Assembly (NCBI GenBank): GCA_024398125.1
Contig: JAKSJO010000017.1
Location: 1 to 54,820, forward strand
Length of the DNA: 54,820 nucleotides
Source: Bacteroidales bacterium
Lineage (GTDB): Bacteria; Bacteroidota; Bacteroidia; Bacteroidales; UBA932
Reading direction: 5' to 3'
Of this stretch, positions 1-10,418 are shown in pieces; position 1 is the first letter of the stretch; each line of letters opens with the position of its first letter. The position numbers and the translations under genes were made by a program. The notes below the pieces were generated by a model. It worked only from the letters and a program-made list of their open reading frames with translations, was not told the origin of the DNA and made no database searches.

Positions 1-74
1 ATAAATCGTCTTCGCTTGACTCAAAACTTTACCAAGTTATTTTTTAATGTTCACTAAAACAATCCAACATCAAG

Positions 75-104
75 AAAAGCGGCCCGGACGGGTCGCTTTT
101 TCTG
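75..104. terminator. Bidirectional intrinsic terminator
   Basis: An 11-bp stem (75-85 pairing with 90-100, one G-U pair, GGAC loop) is followed by a T-run on the + strand and by TTTTCTTG on the - strand. It lies directly after the stop of the ychF gene on the - strand and could also end a gene entering the window from the left on the + strand. Confidence 0.8.
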
Positions 105-127
105 TATCATCTGACTGAATGACAGCT

Positions 128-1228
128 TTAGACATTGAAGAGGAAGTGCATGATGTCGCCGTCCTGGACGACATACTCCTTTCCTTCGATTCCCATCTTG
201 CCTGCAGCGCGTACAGCAGCCTCGGTCTTGTATTTCATGTAATCCTCGTACTTGATCACCTCTGCGCGGATGAAGCCACGCTCGAAATCAGAATGGATGA
301 CACCGGCAGCCTTTGGAGCCTTGTCGCCGATGCGGATGGTCCACGCGCGGCACTCGTCTGCACCTGCGGTGAAATAGGTCTGGAGGCCAAGAAGACGGTA
401 TGCGCTCTGGATGAGGCGGACAACACCTGACTCCTCGAGACCAAGCTCTTCGAGGAACATCTGGCGGTCATCGTAATCCTCGATCTCTGCGATTTCGGAC
501 TCGGTCTTTGCAGCGATCACAAGAATCTCTGCGTGCTCGTCCTTGACGGCTTCGCGGACAGCCTCGACATACTGGTTTCCGTTCGCAGCACTCTTCTCGT
601 CCACGTTGCAGACATACATCACAGGCTTGTTGGTAAGGAGGAACAGGTCATGAGCCATCGCCTCCTCTTCAGGATTGACAAGCTCGACTGTACGGCAGGA
701 CTTGCCCTGGAGCAGAGCCTCGCGATAGCGGATAAGCAGCTCGCTGAGCTTCTTTGCTTCCTTGTCACCTGCCTTTCCGGCCTTCTCAGCCTTTGGAAGA
801 CGGTTCTCGATGGTCTCGAGATCCTTTATCTGGAGCTCGGTCTCGATGACCTCCTTGTCGCGGACAGGATCTACGCTGCCGTCTACATGAACGATATTGT
901 CGTCATCGAAGCAACGGAGCACGTGCAGGATGGCATCGGTCTCACGAATGTTGGCAAGGAACTGGTTTCCGAGGCCCTCTCCCTTGCTTGCACCTTTCAC
1001 GAGTCCCGCGATGTCGACGATGTCTACGGTTGCAGGAATGGTCCTCTTAGGCTGGCAAAGCTCTGTAAGAGCCTCCAGGCGCTTGTCAGGGACGTTGGTC
1101 GAACCGAGATTCGGCTCGATGGTGCAGAATGGAAAGTTTGCGCTCTGGGCCTTGCCTGAGCTGATACAGTTGAAAAGTGTCGATTTTCCTACGTTAGGAA
1201 GTCCGACTATACCGCATTTAAGTGACAT
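128..1228 (-). CDS. ychF: Redox-regulated ATPase/GTPase YchF (OLA1 family)
   Basis: This is a 366-residue translation-factor-like P-loop NTPase of the Obg/YchF family. The P-loop GLPNVGKS sits at residues 9-16, the Walker B/G3 segment reads DIVDIAGLVKGAS, and the fourth motif is NVDE instead of the NKxD of true GTPases, which is the known reason the family prefers ATP. The C-terminal third is the TGS domain ending EYVVQDGDIMHFLFNV. The ATG at 1228 was chosen because it begins MSLKCGIVG as in other members; an upstream in-frame TTG lies in the promoter. The protein binds the ribosome and is a conserved cytoplasmic stress factor. It is probably transcribed from its own promoter, whose -7 box lies inside the end of the flippase gene upstream. 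Confidence 0.97.
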   Translation of the reverse strand: MSLKCGIVGLPNVGKSTLFNCISSGKAQSANFPFCTIEPNLGSTNVPDKRLEALTELCQPKRTIPATVDIVDIAGLVKGASKGEGLGNQFLANIRETDAILHVLRCFDDDNIVHVDGSVDPVRDKEVIETELQIKDLETIENRLPKAEKAGKAGDKEAKKLSELLIRYREALLQGKSCRTVELVNPEEEAMAHDLFLLTNKPVMYVCNVDEKSAANGNQYVEAVREAVKDEHAEILVIAAKTESEIAEIEDYDDRQMFLEELGLEESGVVRLIQSAYRLLGLQTYFTAGADECRAWTIRIGDKAPKAAGVIHSDFERGFIRAEVIKYEDYMKYKTEAAVRAAGKMGIEGKEYVVQDGDIMHFLFNV

Positions 1229-1241
1229 TGTTTCAGATTTA

Positions 1242-2780
1242 CTAAGGGTGCAAAAATACAAAAAAGCGTTTCAATTCCCTAATGATGAAGGCCCGTTCTC
1301 CCTCCGTGCTGGCAAAGAGCCATGTGCCGACGCCCATTACGGAGGTCGAAAGAAGCACCGTTACGAACAGGCGCAGCCAACCCTCATCCATGGATCTCCA
1401 TGCCGCCCAGGTCACAAGAGCCGCTACAGTTCCGACGGCAAGAGGACGGACGATGGAGCTGAGTAGATATCTTGCTGCAGGGAATCCGATCTGGTTCGTT
1501 ATTATGTTCAGCTTGGCAGCACCGGCAATAAGCTCCACGACGATATACACCAGATATGCAACATACGCCGGCGCACCGAAATGAAACAGTATCCATGTCA
1601 CGGGCAGCGTCAGATATGATATGATACCGACTGTAACGAAGTAACGCCTGACCTTGCCGGTAGCCTGCTGGAGAGTTTGCAGCGGCTGGAGACAGAACGC
1701 CAGATTGAGAAGCAGGAGCAACCTTGCAAAGGTCACAAGATGCTCAGGCACCTGGCCGAGCCAGAGATTGATCAGAATCGGCATCTCGAATATCAGCGGG
1801 ATTGAGATGGCAAGAAGCATCAGAAGAACCAGTCGGCTGCCCTTTTCAACCAGTTCGAAGGCATATTCAGTGTCACCTTTGGCGTATGACTTGGTAATCT
1901 GGGGATTGATGGCGGTGATGAAGCCCCTCACGAAAGGCTTTATCATTCCTTCGATCTGGGTAGCATAGCCGCGCGCAGCGTTTACGACGACTCCGAAGAA
2001 GACATTGCTGAGCAGGTTTATTCCCTGGGTGTTCACGACAAGGGCGCTGCTGCCGAAAAAGCTCCAGCCAGCGAAGCCACCCATCTCCTTGAGGAGATCC
2101 TTATGCAGACGCAGCCCCGTGTGCGACTCTGGAAAATGCTTCCTGCAGTATAAGGTGTACGTGATGCGGACAAGGATGGCTGCGACCATCATAAGGATTG
2201 CATAGCCTATCAGCTTGTCACCGGGAGCCACAAAGAGCAGAAGGGCTACGGTCAGTTTGAGCAGGCCCTCGACGATGCTGATGTAAGCGTAAGCTCCCAT
2301 CTTCTCGTGGGCGATGATAAGGGCATTGAAAGGCACGCTGAACAACTGGATCGCCATGGTCGCAAGCGAGCACTGAAGAACCCAGAACGCGGCTCCCATC
2401 CTGCCGTCTGGTATGTCCATCTTATTGTAAAGGAACCACAGTCCTATTGTCTCGATGAAGAGAACGAGCGCCATGGTCATGAACAGCTGGATGGCGAGAC
2501 TGGTCGAAAAGACCTTCCTGAGCCTGGCTGCATCGCCCTTGCCGAGACTGTAGGTCATGAAGCGGCCGATCGCTTCCGCAATCGAGTTTGTAAACAGGCT
2601 GAACAGCGTCACGACTCCGCCGACGGCATTGTATACACCGATGTCCTCGATTCCGAGGGCCTTCAGTATGATGCGTGAGGTGAAGAGGCCGATGAACAGA
2701 AGCACGAGCATACGGAACCAAAGGAACATCGTGTTCCTGGCAACCCGCATGCTGTTCTGTGATATTTCGTTCTGTGCCAT
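1242..2780 (-). CDS. Wzx-like polysaccharide flippase (MOP superfamily)
   Basis: This 512-residue polytopic membrane protein looks like an oligosaccharide/O-antigen flippase of the MATE/MOP superfamily. The N-terminus has the typical RNTMFLWFRMLVLLFIGLFT helix followed by SRIILKALGIEDIGVYN, the usual signature of Bacteroidota Wzx-like proteins. About 12-14 hydrophobic segments run through the chain. Such proteins move undecaprenyl-linked glycans across the inner membrane. The ATG at 2780 was chosen over an in-frame TTG at 2789. No glycosyltransferases or polymerase lie nearby, so the substrate cannot be named. It ends 13 bp before the ychF start and is divergent from the esterase at 2897. Confidence 0.85.
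   Translation of the reverse strand: MAQNEISQNSMRVARNTMFLWFRMLVLLFIGLFTSRIILKALGIEDIGVYNAVGGVVTLFSLFTNSIAEAIGRFMTYSLGKGDAARLRKVFSTSLAIQLFMTMALVLFIETIGLWFLYNKMDIPDGRMGAAFWVLQCSLATMAIQLFSVPFNALIIAHEKMGAYAYISIVEGLLKLTVALLLFVAPGDKLIGYAILMMVAAILVRITYTLYCRKHFPESHTGLRLHKDLLKEMGGFAGWSFFGSSALVVNTQGINLLSNVFFGVVVNAARGYATQIEGMIKPFVRGFITAINPQITKSYAKGDTEYAFELVEKGSRLVLLMLLAISIPLIFEMPILINLWLGQVPEHLVTFARLLLLLNLAFCLQPLQTLQQATGKVRRYFVTVGIISYLTLPVTWILFHFGAPAYVAYLVYIVVELIAGAAKLNIITNQIGFPAARYLLSSIVRPLAVGTVAALVTWAAWRSMDEGWLRLFVTVLLSTSVMGVGTWLFASTEGERAFIIRELKRFFVFLHP
1251..1258 (-). promoter_or_regulatory. ychF promoter -7 box
   Basis: The - strand reads TATTTTTG here, a full match to the Bacteroidota TAnnTTTG element, 22 nt before the ychF ATG. 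It lies inside the last codons of the flippase gene, so ychF can be transcribed independently. Confidence 0.55.
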
Positions 2781-2869
2781 GTCTAGCAAAGATAGTCACA
2801 ATTTGACAATATGGTTTGATTGTTGAAGTGAGAAAGTCTATCTTGTGGAAAGAACCGTGTCCACTATGA

Positions 2870-4096
<1,227 letters not shown>

Positions 4097-4137
4097 TCCT
4101 GCTCCGAACACAGTTCCGTTCGGGAAATGAATCATAC

Positions 4138-4172
4138 AACAAGAGGCTGACCATAATGGCCAGCCTCTTGTT
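4138..4172. terminator. Hairpin terminator between convergent genes
   Basis: A 15-bp stem (4138-4152 with 4158-4172, one A-C mismatch, ATAAT loop) separates the esterase gene from the convergent Rpn gene. Its core, GGCTGACC-N5-GGCCAGCC, recurs in the terminator at 18345-18373. Confidence 0.75.
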
Positions 4173-4204
4173 TACTGTATTATACTCAGCCCCTCAATGA
4201 AATG

Positions 4205-5119
4205 TTATAGAGTCTCGATTACTTCCAGAGACAGCCCTGTGGTCTGAGCAATCTGCTCCATGGAAAGTGCTCCTTGCTGCTTCAAGCTTGATGCGATTGC
4301 CATGCTGGCCTCAGCAAGCCCTTCGGCTTTACCATTTTCATACCCCTTTTCTTGGGCGTAAGCAAGCTGGTTGATCAAATCTCGTTCGGTTCTCATCGCT
4401 TTCCTGTATTCTTCTAGTTCATCACCGGTGAAGTTTGCCGTCCTGGCCGCTCTGTTGAGCGCTTTGAAATAGTCCTCGTCGAAGTTCTTCGGCATGACCT
4501 CCATCTTCTCCATGTGAAGTATGCAATGATACAATTTTTCCTCGAAAGTTTCACACTCTTCTGCGCTTTTGTTCATTCTGCCCAGTTCGACGAAGACGAA
4601 CTCCAGTCTGTCCGTCATCTCGTCATCGCCATGCACCTCCCTTAACCTGTAGTGCGTGCGGACCTTCTCGTCCCACTTCTCTCCGTGAGGCATGTCGAAG
4701 GTGACGAAGGACACGACTATGACCTGTTCCATCCTGTAGTCGGCTCCGACCTTGACCTGGTTTGAGATGGGCATCGAGCCATAGTAGAGGACCCTCTCCT
4801 TGAAGTGGTGCTGCTTTGTCTGCTGGATTTCGACAATCACCCTCGAGCCGTCGCTGAGCGTGCAGCGGATGTCGTACACGCTCTTCTTCGCGTCGCTGCC
4901 GAACACGTCCGCCTGGTTCTGGATGAACGTCAGGTCGACGATGTCCTTGTCGGGAAGGATCGCCCGGAGCATCCCTATCGTCAGCCTTTTGTTCTCATCC
5001 GTTCCGAATACCTTCTTGAAGCCGTAGTCGATCTTGAGGTCGATCATCGGCGACATGAACCCATCGGTCTTCGTACCCTCTCGCCCCTGGGCAAGGACGC
5101 TTGTTTCCTTTTGTTCCAT
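4205..5119 (-). CDS. Rpn family PD-(D/E)XK nuclease / putative transposase
   Basis: This 304-residue protein belongs to the Rpn (recombination-promoting nuclease) / PDDEXK_2 family. The signature DYGFKKVFG follows the start region (MIDLKIDYGFKKVFGTDENK), and the nuclease core is seen as YDIRC, then VIVEIQQ, giving the D-x(n)-E-x-Q pattern. A helical tail with YENGKAEGLAEA is typical; these C-terminal regions vary rapidly in the family. The ATG at 5119 was preferred to an in-frame start at 5155. Such genes are abundant and multi-copy in Bacteroidales. Related Rpn proteins act in recombination and some in phage defence; the role here is not known. No terminal repeats were seen beside it, so mobility is not supported. 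Confidence 0.88.
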   Translation of the reverse strand: MEQKETSVLAQGREGTKTDGFMSPMIDLKIDYGFKKVFGTDENKRLTIGMLRAILPDKDIVDLTFIQNQADVFGSDAKKSVYDIRCTLSDGSRVIVEIQQTKQHHFKERVLYYGSMPISNQVKVGADYRMEQVIVVSFVTFDMPHGEKWDEKVRTHYRLREVHGDDEMTDRLEFVFVELGRMNKSAEECETFEEKLYHCILHMEKMEVMPKNFDEDYFKALNRAARTANFTGDELEEYRKAMRTERDLINQLAYAQEKGYENGKAEGLAEASMAIASSLKQQGALSMEQIAQTTGLSLEVIETL

Positions 5120-5362
5120 ATTGTGATCGCGCCTTGTCTTATTGGCGGACCGCAATTATATTGCATAGGAATCGTGGAAAACAGAAAAGGTAAAAAACAA
5201 CCGTGCGATTTTTATCTTTTTTACCTTTTTGAAAGTCGACTGCTTTTGTTTAAACTTATTTACAAAGAGTTTGTTTACTATACTCTGGAATCCAATGAAA
5301 AAAATGAATTCCAGATTGTAGTTATATAGTGTGTGTTGCAGTCAAAAAAGCTTCGGAATGTG

Positions 5363-5370
5363 TATTTTTG
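5363..5370 (+). promoter_or_regulatory. Promoter -7 box of the DUF362 gene
   Basis: TATTTTTG matches TAnnTTTG and lies 21 nt before the ATG at 5392. The rest of the 272-bp gap 5120-5391 is AT-rich, holds no reading frame I would support, and carries a TATAATTG element on the - strand for the Rpn gene. Confidence 0.55.
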
Positions 5371-5391
5371 CAAGGTTAAACGAACAATATC

Positions 5392-6411
5392 ATGAAAAGA
5401 ACTTTTATCAGTGTTTTTGCCGTTGCATTAATGGCTATAGCCGTGGTATCATGCGGCAACTCCCGCGGTTCGCAGGCCTCGTCAGCTGAGGCTGCACAGG
5501 ATGGCAGCATTGTCTATGTTACACGGGATATCTCGGGAGAGAGCATCGCTAAGATGTATCATCAGCTTGGCCGTCCTGCTACAGGCAGGGTCGCTCTCAA
5601 GATCTCGACAGGCGAGTCCGAGGAAACCGGATATCTCCGTCCTGCGATGCTGAAGCCTATAATCGATGATATCGCTTTAGTCGAGGGCAATACTGTCACC
5701 ATAGTTGAGTGCAATACAGCGTACAGCGGTTCAAGAAGCACTTCGGAGTCGCATTGGAAAGAAATCGAGAAGCGCGGTTTCCTTGAAATCGCACCAGTCG
5801 ACATCATGGATGAAGAGGGCGACATGCGTATTCCTGTAGTAGATGATTCACGCATCAAGTACGACCTTGTCGGAACCCATATCAAGAATTATGACTTCAT
5901 GATCAATCTCGCTCATTTCAAGGGCCACCAGATGGCCGGTATGGGCGGTGTCCTCAAGAACGCATCCATTGGTGTCGCATCAAGCAAGGGCAAGGCCTAC
6001 ATACATTCAGCAGGATACACCGAGGACGTGGATGACGCGTGGAACCATACCGATGACCAGGATGGCTTTGTAGAGGCGATGGCATCGGCTGCCCAGGCTG
6101 TCCACAACTACTTCAACAATGGAGAGAATATCCTCTACATTTCAGTCATGTACAAGATGAGCATCGACTGTGACTGCAACGCTCATCCGCAGGAACCTCT
6201 CATAGCGGACTACGGCATCCTTGCATCTACCGACCCTGTCGCTCTTGACCAGGCTTGCTACGACATTGTGACAAAGATTCACAATGACGAGCACAACAAC
6301 ACACAGCCTCTGCTTGAAAGAATCTCGGACAAGCACGGCACCCATATCATGGAATGGGGCGAAAAGATCGGCCTCGGCTCGACCGCATACACACTTGTGG
6401 AGGTAGACTAG
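5392..6411 (+). CDS. DUF362 domain lipoprotein
   Basis: This 339-residue protein has a lipoprotein signal (MKRTFISVFAVALMAIAVVSC, lipobox VVSC) and a DUF362 domain over most of its length. Family hallmarks visible are the glycine-rich HFKGHQMAGMGGVLKNASIG segment and the later ADYGILASTDPVALDQACYD block. Some DUF362 proteins carry ferredoxin-type Cys clusters; this one does not, although it has DCDCNAHP near residue 262. The biochemical activity of the family is unknown. It is followed after 63 bp by an M19 dipeptidase on the same strand and might be co-transcribed, although a -7-like box (TATCTTAG, 6445-6452) precedes that gene. Confidence 0.88.
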   Translation: MKRTFISVFAVALMAIAVVSCGNSRGSQASSAEAAQDGSIVYVTRDISGESIAKMYHQLGRPATGRVALKISTGESEETGYLRPAMLKPIIDDIALVEGNTVTIVECNTAYSGSRSTSESHWKEIEKRGFLEIAPVDIMDEEGDMRIPVVDDSRIKYDLVGTHIKNYDFMINLAHFKGHQMAGMGGVLKNASIGVASSKGKAYIHSAGYTEDVDDAWNHTDDQDGFVEAMASAAQAVHNYFNNGENILYISVMYKMSIDCDCNAHPQEPLIADYGILASTDPVALDQACYDIVTKIHNDEHNNTQPLLERISDKHGTHIMEWGEKIGLGSTAYTLVEVD

Positions 6412-6474
6412 CTGGCTGCCGCTTGATACCTTAAGTCCATTCACTATCTTAGCGCAAAGAAAACCAGAAAGATC

Positions 6475-7563
6475 ATGCTTGTATTCGACTCTCATTGCGA
6501 CTCGCCGTCGCAGATGCATAGACTTCGCGATTTTGCAAAGGACAATGAACTGGCCCACAACGATTTCCCAAAGATGAGGAAGGGTGGCGTCAGTGCTGCA
6601 TATTTCGCCCTTTATATTCCTCGTGAACTGAAGGATGCCGAGGCGACATCTTACGCTCTGGAACTGCTCTCGGACGTGTATGAGCAGGTCGAGGCATCCC
6701 AGGACAGCGTTGACTTCGCATTCAACTCCGAAGAACTCGAATCCAACTGCAAGGACGGACTCACCACCGTTATGATCAGTATGGAGAACGGCTCGCCTAT
6801 ACAGCGTAACCTCAATCTTTTGAGAATGTTCTACCGCATGGGTGTCACCTGTATGACCCTGACCCATAATGGAGACAACGAGATTGCCGATTCAGTCGCT
6901 GGAAATGGCCGCTGGGGCGGTCTGAGCCCGTTCGGCAGGGAAGTGGTCGCAGAGATGAACCGCCTGGGCATGATCATCGACATCGCTCATGCTTCCGATG
7001 ATACGGTGGCTGACTGTCTGGAGGTCTCAAAAGCTCCAATCGTTTCAACCCACAGCTGCTGCCGCGACCTCTGCCATCATCGCCGCAACCTGACTGACAA
7101 CCAGATCAAGGCTATCGCAGCAAAGGGTGGCGTTGTCCAGGTCGCATTCTGCCCATCTTTCCTTACGGACGATTTCGACCCATATTTTGACAATACAGAG
7201 GAAGGTCGCACTGTCGATGCCATCGAGGAGGAGTTCATCAAGGATCCTTCAAACAAGGAGAAGGTGGCGGCATGGAATGACGTATGCGCCCGCATAAACG
7301 CCATGGAGAGACCTTCACTCAAGTATGTGGCTGATCACATCGACCACGTCGTAAAGGTTGCAGGAATCGACCATGTGGGCATCGGAAGCGATTTCGACGG
7401 TATCACGGCAACACCGGCCGGTCTTGAGAACTCCTCAATGCTTCCTGCTCTTTTCGACGAGCTGCGCAGCCGTGGCTATTCAGAAGAGGAAGTCGCAAAG
7501 ATCGCGGGAGGAAACTTCGTCCGCGTCATGAAGGAAGTGGAGCGCATTGCTGCGACTCTGTAG
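6475..7563 (+). CDS. Membrane dipeptidase (peptidase M19), cytoplasmic form
   Basis: This 362-residue zinc dipeptidase of the renal-dipeptidase (M19) family lacks a signal peptide. The start MLVFDSHCDSPSQMHRL contains the HxD metal motif (here HCDS). Later motifs are MENGSP (bridging Glu), MTLTHNGDNEIADS, IIDIAHASDDT, STHSCCRDLCHHRRNLTD and GIGSDFDGI. M19 enzymes hydrolyse dipeptides, often with D-residues at the C-terminal side. The second M19 domain of the window, fused in the gene at 20047-21873, is clearly related (shared NLTDxQIKAIAAKGGV-type block). The gene's stop codon abuts the stop of the convergent gene at 7564. Confidence 0.95.
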   Translation: MLVFDSHCDSPSQMHRLRDFAKDNELAHNDFPKMRKGGVSAAYFALYIPRELKDAEATSYALELLSDVYEQVEASQDSVDFAFNSEELESNCKDGLTTVMISMENGSPIQRNLNLLRMFYRMGVTCMTLTHNGDNEIADSVAGNGRWGGLSPFGREVVAEMNRLGMIIDIAHASDDTVADCLEVSKAPIVSTHSCCRDLCHHRRNLTDNQIKAIAAKGGVVQVAFCPSFLTDDFDPYFDNTEEGRTVDAIEEEFIKDPSNKEKVAAWNDVCARINAMERPSLKYVADHIDHVVKVAGIDHVGIGSDFDGITATPAGLENSSMLPALFDELRSRGYSEEEVAKIAGGNFVRVMKEVERIAATL

Positions 7564-8220
7564 CTACCTGTTGCTTTTAAGGGATTCCAGGAAGAACCCG
7601 CAGGCATCCTCATCGCTTATTCCGTACGATTCCATGCTGTTGTCAAATGCATGGCAGACATACAGTGTGTCAGTAAACGCCAGCCAGACTGTCTCGTAGA
7701 CCGTCTTGTGGTTGAACTGTGTGGCGATCACATGTTTGTGGATGAGTTCGACTTCTTCCTTGTCCAGATCGTAGCGGCAGAATACGAACAGCCCGTAATG
7801 CTTGAAATTGCCGTAGAAGCCTGAGTCGACCTTCTGGATCTTGCTGTTCAGAATCTCGCGGAGAGGCTGGGCGAGAGACCAGTATTCGTTATCCTTCTCG
7901 CCGATGAGCGATCCGTTTCCGACACCATAGCCGTAGCCACTGTTAAGAATGAGTTCCTTATCCTTCTCAGGGAGGGATTCCAGCATTCCGCTTTCTGCCG
8001 CCTGCTGTCCCAGTCCTGTAAGGTCGCGCAGCATGACCATTGCTGCCTTCTTGGAAGGTTCCATGGCACGCGTCACCTCGATGCCGAGACTGCCGTCCTC
8101 CATCTGGAGGTCGGGGCGGTCACCGTTAATGAGGTTTGCGTATTCGCTGCCGCTGTATTTTTCGATGACAGCGCGAGCGTAGCGCTCATAGAAGCAGGTG
8201 TCGAAGGTTGATCTTCCCAT
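7564..8220 (-). CDS. Unknown protein, possible PD-(D/E)XK-like fold
   Basis: This 218-residue soluble protein is not recognised. It has no signal peptide or membrane segment. Residues ~33-50 read GDRPDLQMEDGSLGIEVTRA, which resembles the D...E-V-T core seen in some restriction-endonuclease-like families (an acidic residue, a beta hairpin, then IEVT), but the Lys of ExK is absent, so this is only a guess. It starts with ATG 2 bp after the end of the pgeF gene on the same strand and is probably co-transcribed with pgeF and nhaD. Confidence 0.72.
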   Translation of the reverse strand: MGRSTFDTCFYERYARAVIEKYSGSEYANLINGDRPDLQMEDGSLGIEVTRAMEPSKKAAMVMLRDLTGLGQQAAESGMLESLPEKDKELILNSGYGYGVGNGSLIGEKDNEYWSLAQPLREILNSKIQKVDSGFYGNFKHYGLFVFCRYDLDKEEVELIHKHVIATQFNHKTVYETVWLAFTDTLYVCHAFDNSMESYGISDEDACGFFLESLKSNR

Positions 8221-8222
8221 GG

Positions 8223-8888
8223 TTATAGCAGTTTTATGCAGTTCAGTATGCGTTGGCTCCCAAAGTCCTTTCCGAGCCTTCTAGCCGAGTAGAAAACGTC
8301 GTGCTTCGTCCAGGTACATTCCGGACGGGTCTCGATGGCATTGTCGCATACTCCACAGTCAACGAGCTGACGGCGGCAGATGCCAGGCAGGTCTATATGC
8401 CACTTTATGAAGCCTGTTTCCGGATGTGGAAGCCTGTGCGCGAAAGGGTAGTCCTCGGCTATGGTCTCGCCGCGGAAGATGTCCACAAGCTCTTCGCCGA
8501 CCTCAAATGCCTCTTCATGGATGCACGGCCCGATGACGGCACAGACGTCTCCAGGGACGGTTCCGAACTCTTCGGACATGCGTGTCAGTGCGGATCGGAT
8601 GATGTTCTGGGCTGTCCCTTTCCAGCCGGAGTGGATCGCTGCAACGGCATGGTGGACATGGTCATATACGAGAACGGGGACGCAGTCGGCCGTCTTTACA
8701 CCTATCCTTAGCCCTTTTCTGTCTGTGATCAGGGCGTCTACTCCTGTTATGTCGTCGATCTCTTCCGGAACGCGTCTGACCAGTGCCGTATGTGCCTGAT
8801 GAAGCGGCAGCACAACCTCGAAGTCAGTGCTGTCGCTTATGTTTGTTGAGAAAGCTTCAATGTCAGGAGAGATCTTATATAAAAGCAT
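8223..8888 (-). CDS. pgeF: Peptidoglycan editing factor PgeF (YfiH/laccase domain)
   Basis: This 221-residue protein matches the YfiH/PgeF family, a purine-nucleoside-phosphorylase-like copper/zinc protein that removes L-Ser-containing errors from peptidoglycan precursors; family members were also described as multi-copper polyphenol oxidases. Diagnostic motifs are DALITDRKGLRIGVKTADCVP split by TADCVP, AAIHSGWKGTAQNI, and IGPCIHEEAFEVGEE; the Cys and two His residues are the metal ligands. The start ATG at 8888 gives MLLYKISP; a longer frame to 9260 reads into the antiporter gene and is not real. The ATG overlaps the TAA stop of nhaD by one base (TAATG), implying translational coupling. Confidence 0.95.
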   Translation of the reverse strand: MLLYKISPDIEAFSTNISDSTDFEVVLPLHQAHTALVRRVPEEIDDITGVDALITDRKGLRIGVKTADCVPVLVYDHVHHAVAAIHSGWKGTAQNIIRSALTRMSEEFGTVPGDVCAVIGPCIHEEAFEVGEELVDIFRGETIAEDYPFAHRLPHPETGFIKWHIDLPGICRRQLVDCGVCDNAIETRPECTWTKHDVFYSARRLGKDFGSQRILNCIKLL

Positions 8889-10222
8889 TACGCTAATATA
8901 AGAAGATCTTCGAGAAAATAAACAGCCATTCCGGCAAGATAGCCGACTAATGCAATCCAGCTGATGTGTTTCATATACCAGCCGAAGGAAATATGCTCTG
9001 TGCCCATGGCTACGACGCCTGCAGCGGAGCCGATGATGAGCATGGAGCCGCCTACGCCGGCACAGTAAGCGAGAAGCTGCCAGAATATGCCGTCCTGGGC
9101 CATTGCCATGAGTTCGGGATTGGCGGCAATCGCTGTCGCGTCTGCGATAGGGTACATCTTCATGGCACCTGCCACGAGAGGAACGTTGTCCACGATGCTT
9201 GAAAGAACTCCGATGACGCCTGTGATGATGTAGCTGTTGCTGACCTTCTCCGAGAGCCACATTCCGAGGGCGTTGAGCACTCCGATCTCCGAGAGTACGC
9301 TGACTGACATCAGGATTCCGAGGAAGAACATGATGGTGCTCATGTCGATGCGTGCAAACATGTGGGTGATGGTGTGGCTGGTCTTCTTTACATGTCTGTG
9401 AAGGAAGTCAGTCAGTACCCAAAGCAGGCCGAGCACGGCAAGAATGCCGACGAAAGGAGGCAGGCCTGTCAGCGAGTGGAAAACGGGCACGCAGCAGAGG
9501 CCGCCGACGCCGATGATGAATACCTCGATTCTTTCGCTTCTCTTGACGATTTCCTGGCCATCGACGACCTTCTTCTGCTTGACACCTCTTGGAGGAGCGG
9601 GAGACAGTGCCAGAGTGCCTTTGAGGCTGCCCTGAAGGATAAGGCAAGGCACGACAAAGCTGACGATAGATGGAAGTATGAGTGCTGTGATCACTCCGAC
9701 CGCGCTTACCATTCCGCCGTTCCAGAGCATGATTGTAGTAACGTCTCCGATAGGAGAAAATGCTCCGCCGGCATTCGCAGCGATCACTATCATGGAAGCG
9801 TATATCAGCTTGTCATCCTCGCTGGATACCAGCTTGTTGAGGATCATCAGCATTACGATGGTAGTGGTGAGGTTGTCGAGAACGGCACTGAGAAAAGCCG
9901 TCAGGATCGCCATTTTCCAAAGGAGAGACTTTTTTGATGTGGTCTGGAGGATACGTCTGACAAAGTTGAAACCTCCGTAGGAGTCCACGAGCTCGACTAT
10001 TGCCATTGCTCCCATCAGGAAGAAAAGGGTAGTGCCGGCTTCTCCAAGGTTTCTTTCGATTATTTCATGGAGCTCTTCGCCTCCGAATCCGCCAACTGCA
10101 AAGAGAACCCAGCAGATGACACTCATCAGGATCGCTACTCCAGCCTTGTTGAGCTTGGTAAGTCCCTCGGTAGCGATGAACGCATATCCGAGGATGAACA
10201 CTGTAATGATAGCTGTTACCAT
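8888..10222 (-). CDS. nhaD: NhaD-type sodium/proton antiporter
   Basis: This 444-residue inner-membrane antiporter of the ion-transporter (IT) superfamily has about 12 membrane helices. The NhaD signatures are visible: FLMGAMAIVELVDSYGGF, the DNLTTTIVM motif in the middle and the SSIVDNVPLVAGAM motif in the C-terminal half, each with the conserved Asp-Asn. NhaD proteins exchange Na+ or Li+ for protons. It is the first gene of a likely nhaD-pgeF-unknown operon read from a -7 box at 10267-10274. Confidence 0.95.
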   Translation of the reverse strand: MVTAIITVFILGYAFIATEGLTKLNKAGVAILMSVICWVLFAVGGFGGEELHEIIERNLGEAGTTLFFLMGAMAIVELVDSYGGFNFVRRILQTTSKKSLLWKMAILTAFLSAVLDNLTTTIVMLMILNKLVSSEDDKLIYASMIVIAANAGGAFSPIGDVTTIMLWNGGMVSAVGVITALILPSIVSFVVPCLILQGSLKGTLALSPAPPRGVKQKKVVDGQEIVKRSERIEVFIIGVGGLCCVPVFHSLTGLPPFVGILAVLGLLWVLTDFLHRHVKKTSHTITHMFARIDMSTIMFFLGILMSVSVLSEIGVLNALGMWLSEKVSNSYIITGVIGVLSSIVDNVPLVAGAMKMYPIADATAIAANPELMAMAQDGIFWQLLAYCAGVGGSMLIIGSAAGVVAMGTEHISFGWYMKHISWIALVGYLAGMAVYFLEDLLILA

Positions 10223-10266
10223 AGTAAGTTATTGGTGTAATGATATACCTTTTCACAAAGGGGCCG

Positions 10267-10274
10267 CAAATATA
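10267..10274 (-). promoter_or_regulatory. nhaD promoter -7 box
   Basis: The - strand reads TATATTTG, 44 nt before the nhaD ATG, in the 196-bp divergent gap between nhaD and the DUF389 gene. The + strand of the gap has TATATTGG at 10407-10414, only 4 nt before the DUF389 ATG. Confidence 0.55.
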
Positions 10275-10418
10275 GGGTTTCCGCCGTATGAATGATGCGT
10301 TTGGCTATAAGTTTCGTCAATAAGCGAAATAAGTATTATCTATGAAAGAATTTGTTTTCACGGCAGCTTGTGGCCTTGACATTGTGTTTATTTCTATGAA
10401 AACTCGTATATTGGCATT

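Noticed and set aside
4205-5119. Rpn gene as part of a mobile element
   Set aside because: No terminal inverted repeats or target duplication were seen at its borders.
8889-9260. N-terminal extension of the pgeF frame to 345 codons
   Set aside because: The extra part lies inside the nhaD gene in another frame, has arginine/histidine-rich composition, and the PgeF family starts at 8888.
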